Positions 23,096-32,837 of a stretch of 63,668 nt of DNA are shown in pieces; the first letter of the stretch is position 1, and the number at the start of each line of letters is the position of its first letter. Position numbers and translations under genes: made by a program. The notes under the pieces are model-generated. The model worked only from the letters and a program-made list of their open reading frames with translations. It made no database searches and was not told where the DNA came from. The DNA is from an uncultured Chitinophagaceae bacterium. GTDB lineage: Bacteria; Bacteroidota; Bacteroidia; Chitinophagales; Chitinophagaceae. The DNA lies in NCBI GenBank assembly GCA_937996595.1, contig CALKVC010000111.1:1-63668 (forward strand). The letters run 5' to 3'.

Positions 23096-24838
23096 CTACT
23101 GAATCAGCACTTTCTCTGTAAGCAGGCTAATGTCCTGCCCGTTGTACAACTTAACCGTATACATGCCGGGTCCAAGTTTTTCAACATTTATTTCAAAATT
23201 ATCCCTGAAGCTTGTTCCATTTAGTACAAGCCTTCCCGTTATATCATACATCTGGTAAAACAATGGTTTGGAAACATTTCTTTTACTTTCAATGAACAGT
23301 TTTCGGGTAGCCGGATTGGGGAACATCCTGATGTATAACCTAGCATTAACGGCAGTTAGCGGATCTTCCCTTAATGAAATGACGGCACCGGTGTATTTAT
23401 ACACCAGTATGCCTCCCCTGTTGTTTAGAATATTGGTATTTCCGGTTGTTGGCCCGGAAGTTTGTCCTACACTGTCTGTTACCAGGTAAAATGTTATCCC
23501 GTCTTTCCCGATTGCCATATCCCTAATCCTGTTTTCCTGCCTGAAATACCTGGCCGTATCAGACCCGTTGGGCAGGTTTACAAAACTGTTCCCGTCTGCA
23601 CTCAGCTTCAGGCGAAATACGGTTCCTTCTTTTAAAGTTGTCATGAGTACAGAATTTTGCCAGCCGGGAATTTTATTTGAAAATCCGTAATAATCAATAC
23701 TGGCAGGCGCTACGGTTGGATTGCTCAGCCAGTTACAGGCAATGGAGCTTCCCGAAGGTGTAAAAAATGTACGCATGGGTACCTGGAAATCTGGCAGCGT
23801 TGTATCCATTTCATTCATGATACGGGCTGAAGCCGGTGGCGTGGAACATTCCGGTTCACTGCCCGGGCTTGGCTGGCTGGCGCAGTTAGATGCAGAAGAC
23901 CAGTTTTTATATTGGTAGATCTTATTGTCCCTGTACCCGGAAATATATGGCCATCCGTAATTTTTTCCCGGCAACAGCTGGTTGATCTCATCATCTTCTG
24001 CAGGCCCGTTTTCTGCACTGTATAATTTTGCACCGGCATATTCATTTTGAAAACCGTCTTTAGCAAAAACGATGCTATTCGGGTTTCTGTGGCCGTAAGT
24101 ATAAATATGGCTTTTAATGGATTTAATCACCGGGTTATCAGCGGGGATGCTGCCATCCAAATTGATGCGTAACACTTTTCCCTGGTAAGCGATATAATTT
24201 CCAGCAGAAAGTTCTGCTGCTGTTGGTACATCCTGCGAACGCACAGGATCGCATCTTAACCCAAACTGGTTTGCACCCATATCACCTGCTGCATAATATA
24301 TTTTCCTGTCGCCACCAATCAGCATCCGGCCCGAACTGTGATCAATACTGGCAGGTATGTTCTGGATGATGACCGTTTCATTTCCTGCGGTACTGGTGAT
24401 GGTTGTATTTTTAACGGGAAAACGTGATATACGTAATTTTCTTACACCAGCTCCGGCATCATATACATAGGCAACAAAAAATGAATCCACTGCCGGATAA
24501 TCCGGGTGAATGGCCAATCCCATCATACCATCCTGCTTGATGGATGAAACGGGCGAGCCGCTTGTGGTAAATTTTACTGAACCAGGAATATTCAGGATAT
24601 TCCTTTTCTTTCCGGTAAGCGGATCAACCTTTATCACCCTTCCCCTTTTTTCGCTTATCCATAATGAATCATCCGGGCCATACAGGATTTCAAAAGGATG
24701 CTGCAGGTAGTACCTGTCGGCAGGAGAAGCCGGCGCCTGGTTTAGCACCTGCTTCACGGTGAATGATTCTCCCTGTGAAAAAGAAACCGGAATACAGGCA
24801 CAAAAGCATATGATACAAAGAAGTATATGTTTTAACAT
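23096..24838 (-). CDS. PQQ-dependent sugar dehydrogenase-like protein with T9SS sorting domain
   Basis: From the ATG at 24836-24838 the protein has 580 residues: a signal peptide ending at VSFSQ, a six-bladed beta-propeller of the glucose/sorbosone dehydrogenase family (HPFEILYGPDDSLWISEKRG, then MMGLAIHPDY, AENGPAEDDEIN), and a T9SS type A tail from about residue 500 (MFPNPATRKLFIES to TVKLYNGQD). It probably oxidises an aldose or another polyol at the cell surface with PQQ and calcium; the cofactor is inferred from the family. A GTG at 24934 would add 32 residues ahead of the signal peptide and is rejected as the start. The gene is convergent with fumC. Confidence 0.85.
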   Translation of the reverse strand: MLKHILLCIICFCACIPVSFSQGESFTVKQVLNQAPASPADRYYLQHPFEILYGPDDSLWISEKRGRVIKVDPLTGKKRNILNIPGSVKFTTSGSPVSSIKQDGMMGLAIHPDYPAVDSFFVAYVYDAGAGVRKLRISRFPVKNTTITSTAGNETVIIQNIPASIDHSSGRMLIGGDRKIYYAAGDMGANQFGLRCDPVRSQDVPTAAELSAGNYIAYQGKVLRINLDGSIPADNPVIKSIKSHIYTYGHRNPNSIVFAKDGFQNEYAGAKLYSAENGPAEDDEINQLLPGKNYGWPYISGYRDNKIYQYKNWSSASNCASQPSPGSEPECSTPPASARIMNEMDTTLPDFQVPMRTFFTPSGSSIACNWLSNPTVAPASIDYYGFSNKIPGWQNSVLMTTLKEGTVFRLKLSADGNSFVNLPNGSDTARYFRQENRIRDMAIGKDGITFYLVTDSVGQTSGPTTGNTNILNNRGGILVYKYTGAVISLREDPLTAVNARLYIRMFPNPATRKLFIESKRNVSKPLFYQMYDITGRLVLNGTSFRDNFEINVEKLGPGMYTVKLYNGQDISLLTEKVLIQ

Positions 24839-25065
24839 AACGTGGTTTTCATTGTTGGGTAGCGGAATAACCGGTAATACTGTTACCGGCTTCAATAGAA
24901 AAACGTACTGTTTCATATAAAAGTATTTAATCACCTAAAATAAAATGCCGGTAATCATACTATAAAGATTCATATTACGTTTACAGGTGATAGATACGCA
25001 TGGTATCTGAAACAAAAAAGAGAAAAACTGCGGTTTCTCCAGTTATGTGTTGTTCAATCCGTTAT

Positions 25066-25078
25066 CCGGTTAAACCGG
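25066..25078. promoter_or_regulatory. palindrome upstream of the first CPRCSC paralogue
   Basis: CCGGTTAAACCGG is a perfect 6-bp inverted repeat around one base, in the 355-base gap between the divergent sugar dehydrogenase and secreted-protein genes. It could be an operator. Apart from this, the gap holds only AT-rich sequence and the leader motif at 25134-25146. Confidence 0.3.
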
Positions 25079-25133
25079 GCCATTACAGCAAAATGACCAT
25101 TAGTCTGCTGTAACATGCCTATTATCTCCGCTT

Positions 25134-25146
25134 GTAATGGATTATC
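25134..25146 (+). promoter_or_regulatory. leader motif shared by tandem paralogues, copy 1
   Basis: GTAATGGATTATC lies 48 bases before the ATG of the first paralogue. The second paralogue has GTAATGGACTATC at 27649-27661, 43 bases before its ATG. The 12-of-13 match outside the coding sequence suggests that the upstream regulatory DNA was duplicated with the gene. Confidence 0.4.
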
Positions 25147-25193
25147 AACCAACTGGTTTACTGCTTACCAAATTCAAATAAAAACAATCCGCA

Positions 25194-27452
25194 ATGAAAA
25201 CATCTTTACAATATTTTTGTAAAGGAATCCTATTAATCCTGGTATGTTGTTTTACATATTCAGGATTATATGCACAAACAGCCGTTGCAGATGTTGGGAA
25301 GAGTTTTGCTAACATCAGTAAACTTAAAACCGGCGGTACATTTAATCCGGGTGATACCATAGAAGTGAGAGTAACCTTTGCCGTAAGAAACGTTTCACCT
25401 TCACAGATAACCAACGTACAGGTATTTGATACGGTTCCTGCCAAAACAACTTATATACCTTCAAGCATCAGGATTACTACCAATGAAGGCATTACTTACA
25501 AAGGCCCGTTTACCGATGCTAACGATACTGACCAGGGAAGGAATGTGGGCGGCAATATTCTTATAAACCTTGGAAACGGCGCCACCGGTACAACTGGTGG
25601 AACGATAAAAAATAATGATAAACCCAGTTTCTTTGGAAGCAGTTGCATCATGGTTGCATGCTACAGGATCCGCATTAATCCATCCGCCATTTACGGAGAT
25701 ATCTTCAGTATTGGCGGTAAAGCAACATACAGCATCAGTGGTACTCCAATAACAATCAATTTTCCCAAATATGAAATCATCCTCAGCCAATATAATCTTT
25801 CACCCTGTATCAATGGAACGGATGTAAGCGCTGCCAGTGATTCACTGGGAACATTCGGCTCTGGTACAACTACTAACCGAGGTACATCCCTGGCTTTTGC
25901 AACAACCTATACCAAGGTAAACATTGGTACTGGTGCACCTCAGGATTATTATTATTCGATTGTAAAAAACAGCAGTCCCGATTCCTGGACAAACCCGAAT
26001 TCAACAATGCCTGAAGGCTCGGCCCTTCACCGGGTATTTGGTTTTTGGGATATAGGCGGCGATCATACCGGCGCTACTAATCCTACTTTTGGAAACCCGC
26101 CACCAGCCTCGGGTACAAGGTCTGGTTATATGGTACTGATTAATGCGAGCTATAAAACAGATACCGCTTACAGGGAAACGCTTTCAAACCTGTGTCCTGA
26201 TACTTATTATGAATTCAGCGCCTGGTTCCGTAATGTTTGCCCAAGGTGCAGTTGCGACAGTATCGGAAGAGGGAGTGGTTCTTCAGGTTATATTCCCGGG
26301 CCTGGAAATGATTCTTCAGGCGTAAAACCAAACATCACATTTGAAGTAGACGGCCTTGCTTATTATACGTCCGGAGACATAAAATACGACCGTACGGCTC
26401 CCTGGAAAAAATATGGCTTTACATTCAAAACGAAGCCAGGCCAAACCACAGCCAATTTCATGATCATGAACAATTCACCGGGCGGCGGCGGTAACGACTG
26501 GGCATTGGATGATATAAGCATATCTCATTGCGGCCCCACGCTGGCCATGAATTATCATCCCTATGTAGTCGGGTGCAGTTCAAGCCCCTTTGTTGTTAGC
26601 CTGAGTGATACCATCAGGTACCTGTACAGCAACAGTTATGTGTATTATAAATGGCAGAGAAGTAATATTGGCGGAACGATATGGACCGACCTTACAGGCC
26701 CCGGAACTTCGGGCGTAGGTATTCCTACATTGGTAAACGGTCAATACCAGTATGTTACCAATCTACCACCGTTCCTGGCTTCCGCTGCAGATAGCGGGAG
26801 GTATTACAGGGTACTGGTAGGAACATCTGCGGCTAACCTTAGCAGTAATTGCTCATATACTGACGGGCATACTACCATGATTAGGGTGATCAACTGTGGT
26901 ATTGTACTGGCAACCAATCTCACCCAGTTTAACGGGCAGCTCATTGAGAAAAAAGCGTCCCTTTACTGGAGTGCTACCGGTGAAAAAGACCTGAGTGTGT
27001 ATGAAGTAGAGAAAAGTTCAGATGCGGTGAATTTCTATAAAACAGGTTCCATTAAGGCAAAGAACCTGAATGATGCTTATTACAATTTTACAGACCCGGA
27101 AAAAGTTTCCGGAAAAGTATATTACAGGCTTAAAATGGTTGATGCCAATGGCTTGTTCAAATACAGTTCCGTTGTTGCATTAAACAGTGAGCTTGATTTT
27201 GAACTGTCAAATGTTAATAACCCATTCTCCAATTCCATCAAAGCAGATGTATATGTACCGAAGGATGGCAGGTTGAATGTGATTTTATTCAATGAAAACG
27301 GACAGCTGATCAAAAATTTAAGGGTGAAAGTTCATAAGGGGCTGAATAAGATTGTTGTTGATGATATTGAAGCCGCCAATGGTATCTATTTCTTATCGGT
27401 TGACTTTGAAAATGGTGCCATAAAGAGGAAGTTGCTGAAAATAAACCAATGA
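25194..27452 (+). CDS. large secreted T9SS substrate, paralogue 1 of a tandem pair
   Basis: The 752-residue protein has a signal peptide ending at GLYAQ. A DUF11/isopeptide-like beta domain follows (GKSFANISK, GGTFNPGDTIEVRVTF; about 35-200). The central region about 240-450 is rich in aromatic residues, contains CPRCSCDS and ends in GGGGNDWALDDISISHCG, as in galactose-binding or MAM-like carbohydrate-binding folds. After an Ig-like segment (about 455-580) come a fibronectin-like module and a T9SS tail (NPFSNSIKA to FLSVDFENG). It is likely a surface protein that binds a glycan or an extracellular partner. It is clearly homologous over its full length to the next gene, and I recognise no enzymatic motif. 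Confidence 0.82.
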   Translation: MKTSLQYFCKGILLILVCCFTYSGLYAQTAVADVGKSFANISKLKTGGTFNPGDTIEVRVTFAVRNVSPSQITNVQVFDTVPAKTTYIPSSIRITTNEGITYKGPFTDANDTDQGRNVGGNILINLGNGATGTTGGTIKNNDKPSFFGSSCIMVACYRIRINPSAIYGDIFSIGGKATYSISGTPITINFPKYEIILSQYNLSPCINGTDVSAASDSLGTFGSGTTTNRGTSLAFATTYTKVNIGTGAPQDYYYSIVKNSSPDSWTNPNSTMPEGSALHRVFGFWDIGGDHTGATNPTFGNPPPASGTRSGYMVLINASYKTDTAYRETLSNLCPDTYYEFSAWFRNVCPRCSCDSIGRGSGSSGYIPGPGNDSSGVKPNITFEVDGLAYYTSGDIKYDRTAPWKKYGFTFKTKPGQTTANFMIMNNSPGGGGNDWALDDISISHCGPTLAMNYHPYVVGCSSSPFVVSLSDTIRYLYSNSYVYYKWQRSNIGGTIWTDLTGPGTSGVGIPTLVNGQYQYVTNLPPFLASAADSGRYYRVLVGTSAANLSSNCSYTDGHTTMIRVINCGIVLATNLTQFNGQLIEKKASLYWSATGEKDLSVYEVEKSSDAVNFYKTGSIKAKNLNDAYYNFTDPEKVSGKVYYRLKMVDANGLFKYSSVVALNSELDFELSNVNNPFSNSIKADVYVPKDGRLNVILFNENGQLIKNLRVKVHKGLNKIVVDDIEAANGIYFLSVDFENGAIKRKLLKINQ

Positions 27453-27475
27453 CCTTAATGAATAATAGTATTAGG

Positions 27476-27504
27476 TCCCCTGTTGAAAAACGGGGGATTT
27501 TTTT
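27476..27504 (+). terminator. terminator after paralogue 1
   Basis: CCCCTGTT at 27477-27484 pairs with AACGGGGG at 27489-27496, with one G-T wobble and a GAAA loop. A run of seven T follows. Confidence 0.75.
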
Positions 27505-27648
27505 ATAAGCCCGTACGAACTACTAAGTATTTCTCCAATCGTATTTATACTTTCAGCGTATTGTCAATCAGCAGATTATGATTGAAAAATAAAATTATCT
27601 GAGAAAATTTCAATCTAAATAAAATAATCGGCACATGAGTACGTTGTC

Positions 27649-27661
27649 GTAATGGACTATC
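27649..27661 (+). promoter_or_regulatory. leader motif shared by tandem paralogues, copy 2
   Basis: GTAATGGACTATC, 43 bases before the ATG of paralogue 2, matches 12 of 13 bases of the motif before paralogue 1 at 25134-25146. Confidence 0.4.
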
Positions 27662-27703
27662 CATCCAATCCATGTAGTTTTTAATCAGCTAAATCCAATT
27701 AGT

Positions 27704-29965
27704 ATGAATAAACCTTTACATGTATGGATGGTTTTACCCATTCTTTTCCTATCATTCTTTTTTTCAGCGGCTTTTTCCCAAAACCGGGTTGATGTTGGAA
27801 AAAGTTTTGCCAATATCAGTAAACTTACAACCGGCGGTACATTCAGCCCTGGCGACACCATTGAAGTGCGTGTAACCATTGCCGTTAAAACAGTATCTAC
27901 GTTTACTGCTGTTGACAGTGTGCAGGTATTTGACAATATCCCTGCCAAAACAACTTATATTCCAGGCTCATTACGGATAGCAACCAACCAGGGCCTTACC
28001 TACAAAGGTCCGTTTACAGAAGCGGTAGATGCAGACCAGGGAAGCCATGTTGCCGGTGCCATCACAATAAACATGGGAAAAAATGCCAATGGTACAAGGG
28101 GCGGCCGGATACGTTCGGATACGAGCAAACCGAGTTTTTTCAATTCACATTGCATCATGATGGCCTGCTACCGGGTAAGGATAAACCTGGGTGCCAATTA
28201 TGGTGATACCATAATATTTGGTGGAAGTATCAGGTATAAAACGGTTACACCTGCCACGGGCTGGACAAATACCGTATTCCCGGTTTACCGGATCTTATTA
28301 TACAAGTACAACGGATTTTGCAGCAATGGCACAGCTGTAAGTGCAGCATCTGACTCTGCCGGAACATTTGCAAGTGGTGTTGTTCAAAACAGGGTTGCAC
28401 CACTGGCATTTTCCACAACTTATATCAAACAAAACATTTCAACCAACCAGCCCAATGACTATAATTATGCAATTATAAACAACAGCAGCCCCAATGGGTC
28501 TACCAATCCAAATGCTACCATGCCCGAATCTCCTGCGCTGAGAAGGGTCTTTGGTTTTTGGGATATCAGTGGCGACCATACGGGTGCTGTTAATCCAAGC
28601 CAGGGAAACCCGCCGGTTGCCCCGGGAACAAGAGGCGGAAATTTTGTGCTGATCAATGCCAGTTATAATACGGACGTAGCTTACCAGGAAACATTGTCTA
28701 ACCTTTGCGCCAATACTTATTATGAATTCAGCGCCTGGTTCAGGAATGTATGCCCCAGGTGCAGTTGCGACAGTAATGGACGTGGTAGTGGAAGTTCGGG
28801 ATTCATCCCATACCCGGGCAACGACTCTGCAGGTGTGAGGCCAAACCTTACTTTTGAAATAGACGGGCTTGCTTATTATACAACCGGTGATATGAAATAT
28901 GACAGGGTGAACCCCTGGAAACAATTTGGATTTACATTTATCACAAGGCCAACACAAAGCACTGCCAATTTCGCCATCCGTAATAATTCGCCCGGAGGAG
29001 GCGGAAATGACTGGGCCATAGACGATATTAAGATAGCACATTGCGGCCCCTCACTGGCCATGAATTATAAGCCTATCGTGCTGGGATGCAGTTCAAACCC
29101 GTTTGTAGTTAACTTAAGCGATACCGTTAGATATGTTTACAACAATAGTTATGTACATTTCAAATGGCAGAAAAGCAATGTAGGCGGAACGGTATGGACT
29201 GACATGACCGGCCCCGGAACCTCAGGAGTGGGTTCACCTACTTTAGTGAACGGGCTTTACCAGTATGTTACCAACCTGCCGTCTTTTCTTGCCTATCCGT
29301 CGGACAGCGGAACATACTACCGTGTAATAGTGGCTACCACTGCAGCCAACCTGCACAATACTTGTGCATTCAATGATAATAGCAGCACCATGATAAAAGT
29401 GATCAATTGCTTATTACTGAATGATGTTACTATCACACAATTTAAAGGGCAATTGTACAATTCAAAATCAAGCCTGAGCTGGAATGGCAATGATGAGCAG
29501 GGCCTTGATAAATATGAAATTGAAAAAAGTGCAGATGGTTTGGTATTTAACAGCATTGGTTCAGTAGCGGCCAGGAACATGCTTTCAGCACATTACCAGT
29601 TTGCAGACCCTGAAATGATCTTCAACAATACCTATTACAGGCTGAAAATGATTGATATGAACGGAATGTTCAGGTACAGCAAAACCATCCTGCTAAGCCC
29701 GCAACTTGCTTTTGAAATAAGGTCGGCACAAAATCCATTCACAGACAACATAAACATAGAGGTAATAAGCCCTGATAACAGTATGCTTCATTGTAACATC
29801 TACGATGCTGTGGGAAGGCTCATAAAAACTTACCAGCATAAAGCTTCAAAAGGCATCAACCAAATTAACAGCGGGCATATTTCATGTTCAGAAGGCATAT
29901 ATATGCTTTCTGTAACATCCGGAAACAAAACGCTGCATGTAAAACTGCTGAAAAAAAACAGCTAA
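27704..29965 (+). CDS. large secreted T9SS substrate, paralogue 2 of a tandem pair
   Basis: The 753-residue protein has the same domain order as its upstream neighbour: signal peptide ending at AAFSQ, beta domain with VGKSFANISK and GGTFSPGDTIEVRVT, central region with the same CPRCSCDS motif and GGGGNDWAIDDIKIAHCG, Ig-like segment, fibronectin-like module and T9SS tail (NPFTDNINI to MLSVTSGN). The central part is the best conserved between the two; signal peptides and tails differ most. This pattern fits tandem gene duplication followed by divergence at the ends. It has its own leader motif and a terminator downstream, so each copy is probably an independent transcript. Confidence 0.82.
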   Translation: MNKPLHVWMVLPILFLSFFFSAAFSQNRVDVGKSFANISKLTTGGTFSPGDTIEVRVTIAVKTVSTFTAVDSVQVFDNIPAKTTYIPGSLRIATNQGLTYKGPFTEAVDADQGSHVAGAITINMGKNANGTRGGRIRSDTSKPSFFNSHCIMMACYRVRINLGANYGDTIIFGGSIRYKTVTPATGWTNTVFPVYRILLYKYNGFCSNGTAVSAASDSAGTFASGVVQNRVAPLAFSTTYIKQNISTNQPNDYNYAIINNSSPNGSTNPNATMPESPALRRVFGFWDISGDHTGAVNPSQGNPPVAPGTRGGNFVLINASYNTDVAYQETLSNLCANTYYEFSAWFRNVCPRCSCDSNGRGSGSSGFIPYPGNDSAGVRPNLTFEIDGLAYYTTGDMKYDRVNPWKQFGFTFITRPTQSTANFAIRNNSPGGGGNDWAIDDIKIAHCGPSLAMNYKPIVLGCSSNPFVVNLSDTVRYVYNNSYVHFKWQKSNVGGTVWTDMTGPGTSGVGSPTLVNGLYQYVTNLPSFLAYPSDSGTYYRVIVATTAANLHNTCAFNDNSSTMIKVINCLLLNDVTITQFKGQLYNSKSSLSWNGNDEQGLDKYEIEKSADGLVFNSIGSVAARNMLSAHYQFADPEMIFNNTYYRLKMIDMNGMFRYSKTILLSPQLAFEIRSAQNPFTDNINIEVISPDNSMLHCNIYDAVGRLIKTYQHKASKGINQINSGHISCSEGIYMLSVTSGNKTLHVKLLKKNS

Positions 29966-30049
29966 AAAACCTTGTTAAAAAAAGAATATAAACAAACGCA
30001 ATAATTAACAACACATAGGGAACAGCCATCTTAAAATGGCAGAACAAAA

Positions 30050-30075
30050 AGCCCGGTTTCTACCGGGCTCTTTTC
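30050..30075. terminator. bidirectional terminator between convergent genes
   Basis: AGCCCGGT at 30050-30057 and ACCGGGCT at 30062-30069 form a perfect 8-bp stem with loop TTCT. There is an A-run before it and CTTTTCTTT after it, so it can stop transcription in both directions. Confidence 0.85.
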
Positions 30076-30140
30076 TTTATACTGATTAAGATTATCTGTT
30101 ACCGGAACAAAATAAAATCTTCAGGAATAGCATAACAGCA

Positions 30141-30998
30141 TCAAGGGCATGAATAGGAAAAATTCAACCGGCTTGCGCGTGCCGGAATGGAAGGCTGGTT
30201 GTCGCCTTCCATGATTACACTTAATGTATAATTATCTACAGAAGTAACATAATCCCTGAAAGTAGAAACAGCTGAATCAATCGGCACATTCCCGGGTGCA
30301 TAAAACCGTACTGCCATCGATTTTACTGCATTTACAGAACGTTTACCAAAATCGTAGAACTGGGAATACTGGGCATAATCGTATTCATCCGGAAACAGGT
30401 AGAAATTGGCTTTGGGTGAAAGGAGCGGATAATAACTCATTTCAGCATCCGATATCTTATTGCCCGTAGTAAGATCTGTTTCTGTCATTTGAACCAGATT
30501 GCCGGCACTATATGAGTAATTCACTTCCTGGTAAGCTGTGCCTGGTGTTGCCGAAAAACTATAAGATTTTTTAACCAGGTTGCCTTCAGGATTATAGGTA
30601 AATGCAATATCGAATTGTGGTGACAATGGGTTTGTTGGAACCAACAGCCCATGAAATCCTTTAACCATCCCCGTTACCTGGTCGAGCAGGTAATATTCGT
30701 TGCTATTGATGAATACCGTATCTGATAACTCAGTTGGTTCTACATAAAAATTTATGGTAAAGCCCAGGCTGTCGAATTCAGTAATGGAAATTACTTTACC
30801 CGAATCATCCACTACGGCTGCCATTGAACCCAGCGCCACATCAGTAGCCGTATCTGTATATACGATTTTGCTGATACTGCACCCGTTACCGATAATCAGC
30901 GAATTGTTATCCAGGCCGTTTTCAACAGAGTTTTCCTTACCGCAGGAAAAAAATACAACCGAAATACATATTATAAACCAGCTAAACTTTTTCATCAT
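30141..30998 (-). CDS. putative lipoprotein, DUF4595-like
   Basis: The 285-residue protein has a lipoprotein signal: MMKKFSWF, a hydrophobic core and FFSCGKE. The mature part contains repeated strand patterns such as YNPEGNLVKKSYSF and YSYSAGNLVQMTE that resemble the RHS/YD-like sheets of DUF4595 lipoproteins in Bacteroidota; this match is from memory and tentative. The function is unknown. It is co-directional with the next lipoprotein, but 151 bases and a terminator separate them. Confidence 0.7.
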   Translation of the reverse strand: MMKKFSWFIICISVVFFSCGKENSVENGLDNNSLIIGNGCSISKIVYTDTATDVALGSMAAVVDDSGKVISITEFDSLGFTINFYVEPTELSDTVFINSNEYYLLDQVTGMVKGFHGLLVPTNPLSPQFDIAFTYNPEGNLVKKSYSFSATPGTAYQEVNYSYSAGNLVQMTETDLTTGNKISDAEMSYYPLLSPKANFYLFPDEYDYAQYSQFYDFGKRSVNAVKSMAVRFYAPGNVPIDSAVSTFRDYVTSVDNYTLSVIMEGDNQPSIPARASRLNFSYSCP

Positions 30999-31108
30999 TA
31001 CAATATTAATTTGCTAATGTAATCATTTGAACATGGTACAAGGAAATATAACAGTGTTAAAACCCTGAAAACAGAAGATTTAACATTATGCCATTTATGA
31101 ATCAAAAA

Positions 31109-31135
31109 AAACATAGTTGCTGTATAGCTATGCTT
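31109..31135 (-). terminator. terminator after the three-repeat lipoprotein gene
   Basis: On the minus strand an 8-bp stem (AAGCATAG with CTATGTTT, one G-T pair, 11-base loop) runs into a T-rich stretch of about eight bases. It lies 15 bases beyond the stop at 31150. Confidence 0.6.
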
Positions 31136-31149
31136 TTAAACCCATATTA

Positions 31150-32805
31150 TCAAAATACCTGCAGGCGGGTTGTTTCATAAATATCAGTAAAGGATACAGG
31201 CAGGTCATTCACCTTATAATAAACAACGCCTTTCCCTTTTGCATACCAGATCTCTTCAACGGCATATTGAGTATCTCCTGAACCGGCATTATATACATAT
31301 GTATAGGTAACTTTTATGATGTTGGTATACGTATTACCTGCAATGGTAGCAGTGGCGCCTTTTTCTATTATTTTGCAATTGATTTTACCGGTTGCATTTA
31401 CCGTGTTTATAGAGTTACTGCCCAGGTTTATTACCCAGTTTGAATTTACGGCGAGGGATGAATCCAACAACAACCCTTCTGCATTAAACGGATTGTCAAA
31501 CCCATACGTGTCGTCATAAAGCTGATAATACATTCCGCCATTCTTCCTGTGGAAGAAAGAATCTACAGGATTGCCAGTTTCTTTTACTTCAAATATCCGG
31601 TAACTGGTTCCGTTTAAGGTAATATTGTTCGGGCTTACCTGCATATAAGATGTGTCGCCCGGGTTACCGCCAACCAGCTTATCTGACCAGTTACTGAAAG
31701 CTGTTTCCGGTATATAATCCTGGTTAGGCGCTGGCAATACGGTTACGGAGAAAGTACAAACCTGCGTACCGGCTGTTGCCGTAAAGTTAAATGTACCGGC
31801 TGTTGCAGGTGTGCCGGAAGCAAGCAGTACAACTGTTTGCGGGCCTGTTGTGGTGAATGTGACGGACGCAGCCGTACTGAACGAAAGCCCGTTATTAACA
31901 TCGGACGTTATCGTGTATGTGCCAATAGAAGCCACATCCACATTCAGGGTAACCGTATTTGTTCCAGTAAGGGCTATCCCTGCGGTATAAGTTCCGTTCA
32001 CAATGGCGCCTGAGCATGTTCCGGGTGCGCCCGAGAGTGTGTAAACCGCCTGTACGGGCCCGCCGGATGGCAGCACGGTAATGCTGAAAGTGCAGGTATT
32101 GGTTCCATTTATTACAGACAGGTTGAATATCCCGTCATTCAGCGGAGTTCCGGTACCGTTTAAGGTTACACTTTGAACGCCGGTTGTAGGGAACACACCG
32201 GTTGATGTAAAATTAATCCCATTTGCGAGCACCGTATTCAGTGTATACGTACCCGTTACGGAAACATTAACCGTAATGGTAACGGTATTGTCTATTTGCA
32301 GCACCGTTCCGGCGGTATATGTACCATTTACTACAGCTCCCGAGCAGGCGCCAGGTGCACCTTCCAGTGTGAACACAGCAGCTCCTGTACCCGCGCCGAT
32401 TACTGTTACATCCACCATACAGGTGCTGTTATCAAAACTGATTGTAAATGAATTATTACCTGCTAATACCGGTTTTCCTGATGCATAGAGCCTGACTGTA
32501 TTAAGCCCGGTTAAACCAAACGTACCTGTTCCCCTGAAAGAATATCCATTGATGGTATCAGAAGCCACGGTATACGTACCGGGATTGGTTATATCAACCT
32601 GTACATCTATGAAATTGGTATTGTTTAACACTGAATCCACTTTATAAATTCCATTGACCGTACTTGGAAGGCAATCACCCGATACATCAGATTTCAATGT
32701 TCCCCTGGCCAACCCATCCACATCAAAACTCAATTCTTTCTGACAGGCAGTGACCAATACTACAGCAGTGACCATTATGAATAAAAATCTAAATAATTTC
32801 ATCAT
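31150..32805 (-). CDS. lipoprotein with three Ig-like repeats
   Basis: The 551-residue protein begins with a lipoprotein signal ending VVLVTACQKE. Three repeats of about 105 residues follow. Each opens with a Cys-containing VNG(I/T)Y motif, continues with a strand such as GTYTVASD or GTYTLNTV, and ends with a Cys in TCTFSITVLP or a similar strand, so each repeat may hold one disulfide. The C-terminal 190 residues form a separate beta-rich domain (DYIPETAFSNWSDK onward). It is probably an outer-membrane surface lipoprotein. Its function is not recognised. It starts 32 bases after the lspA stop, so the signal peptidase gene and this substrate are transcribed together. Confidence 0.75.
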   Translation of the reverse strand: MMKLFRFLFIMVTAVVLVTACQKELSFDVDGLARGTLKSDVSGDCLPSTVNGIYKVDSVLNNTNFIDVQVDITNPGTYTVASDTINGYSFRGTGTFGLTGLNTVRLYASGKPVLAGNNSFTISFDNSTCMVDVTVIGAGTGAAVFTLEGAPGACSGAVVNGTYTAGTVLQIDNTVTITVNVSVTGTYTLNTVLANGINFTSTGVFPTTGVQSVTLNGTGTPLNDGIFNLSVINGTNTCTFSITVLPSGGPVQAVYTLSGAPGTCSGAIVNGTYTAGIALTGTNTVTLNVDVASIGTYTITSDVNNGLSFSTAASVTFTTTGPQTVVLLASGTPATAGTFNFTATAGTQVCTFSVTVLPAPNQDYIPETAFSNWSDKLVGGNPGDTSYMQVSPNNITLNGTSYRIFEVKETGNPVDSFFHRKNGGMYYQLYDDTYGFDNPFNAEGLLLDSSLAVNSNWVINLGSNSINTVNATGKINCKIIEKGATATIAGNTYTNIIKVTYTYVYNAGSGDTQYAVEEIWYAKGKGVVYYKVNDLPVSFTDIYETTRLQVF

Positions 32806-32837
32806 GCTATTTTTATAAAATAAATATACTCGTTTTT

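Noticed and set aside
28439..29041. 200-codon minus-strand frame inside paralogue 2
   Set aside because: The sense frame has conserved domains and a close paralogue; the antisense translation resembles nothing known.
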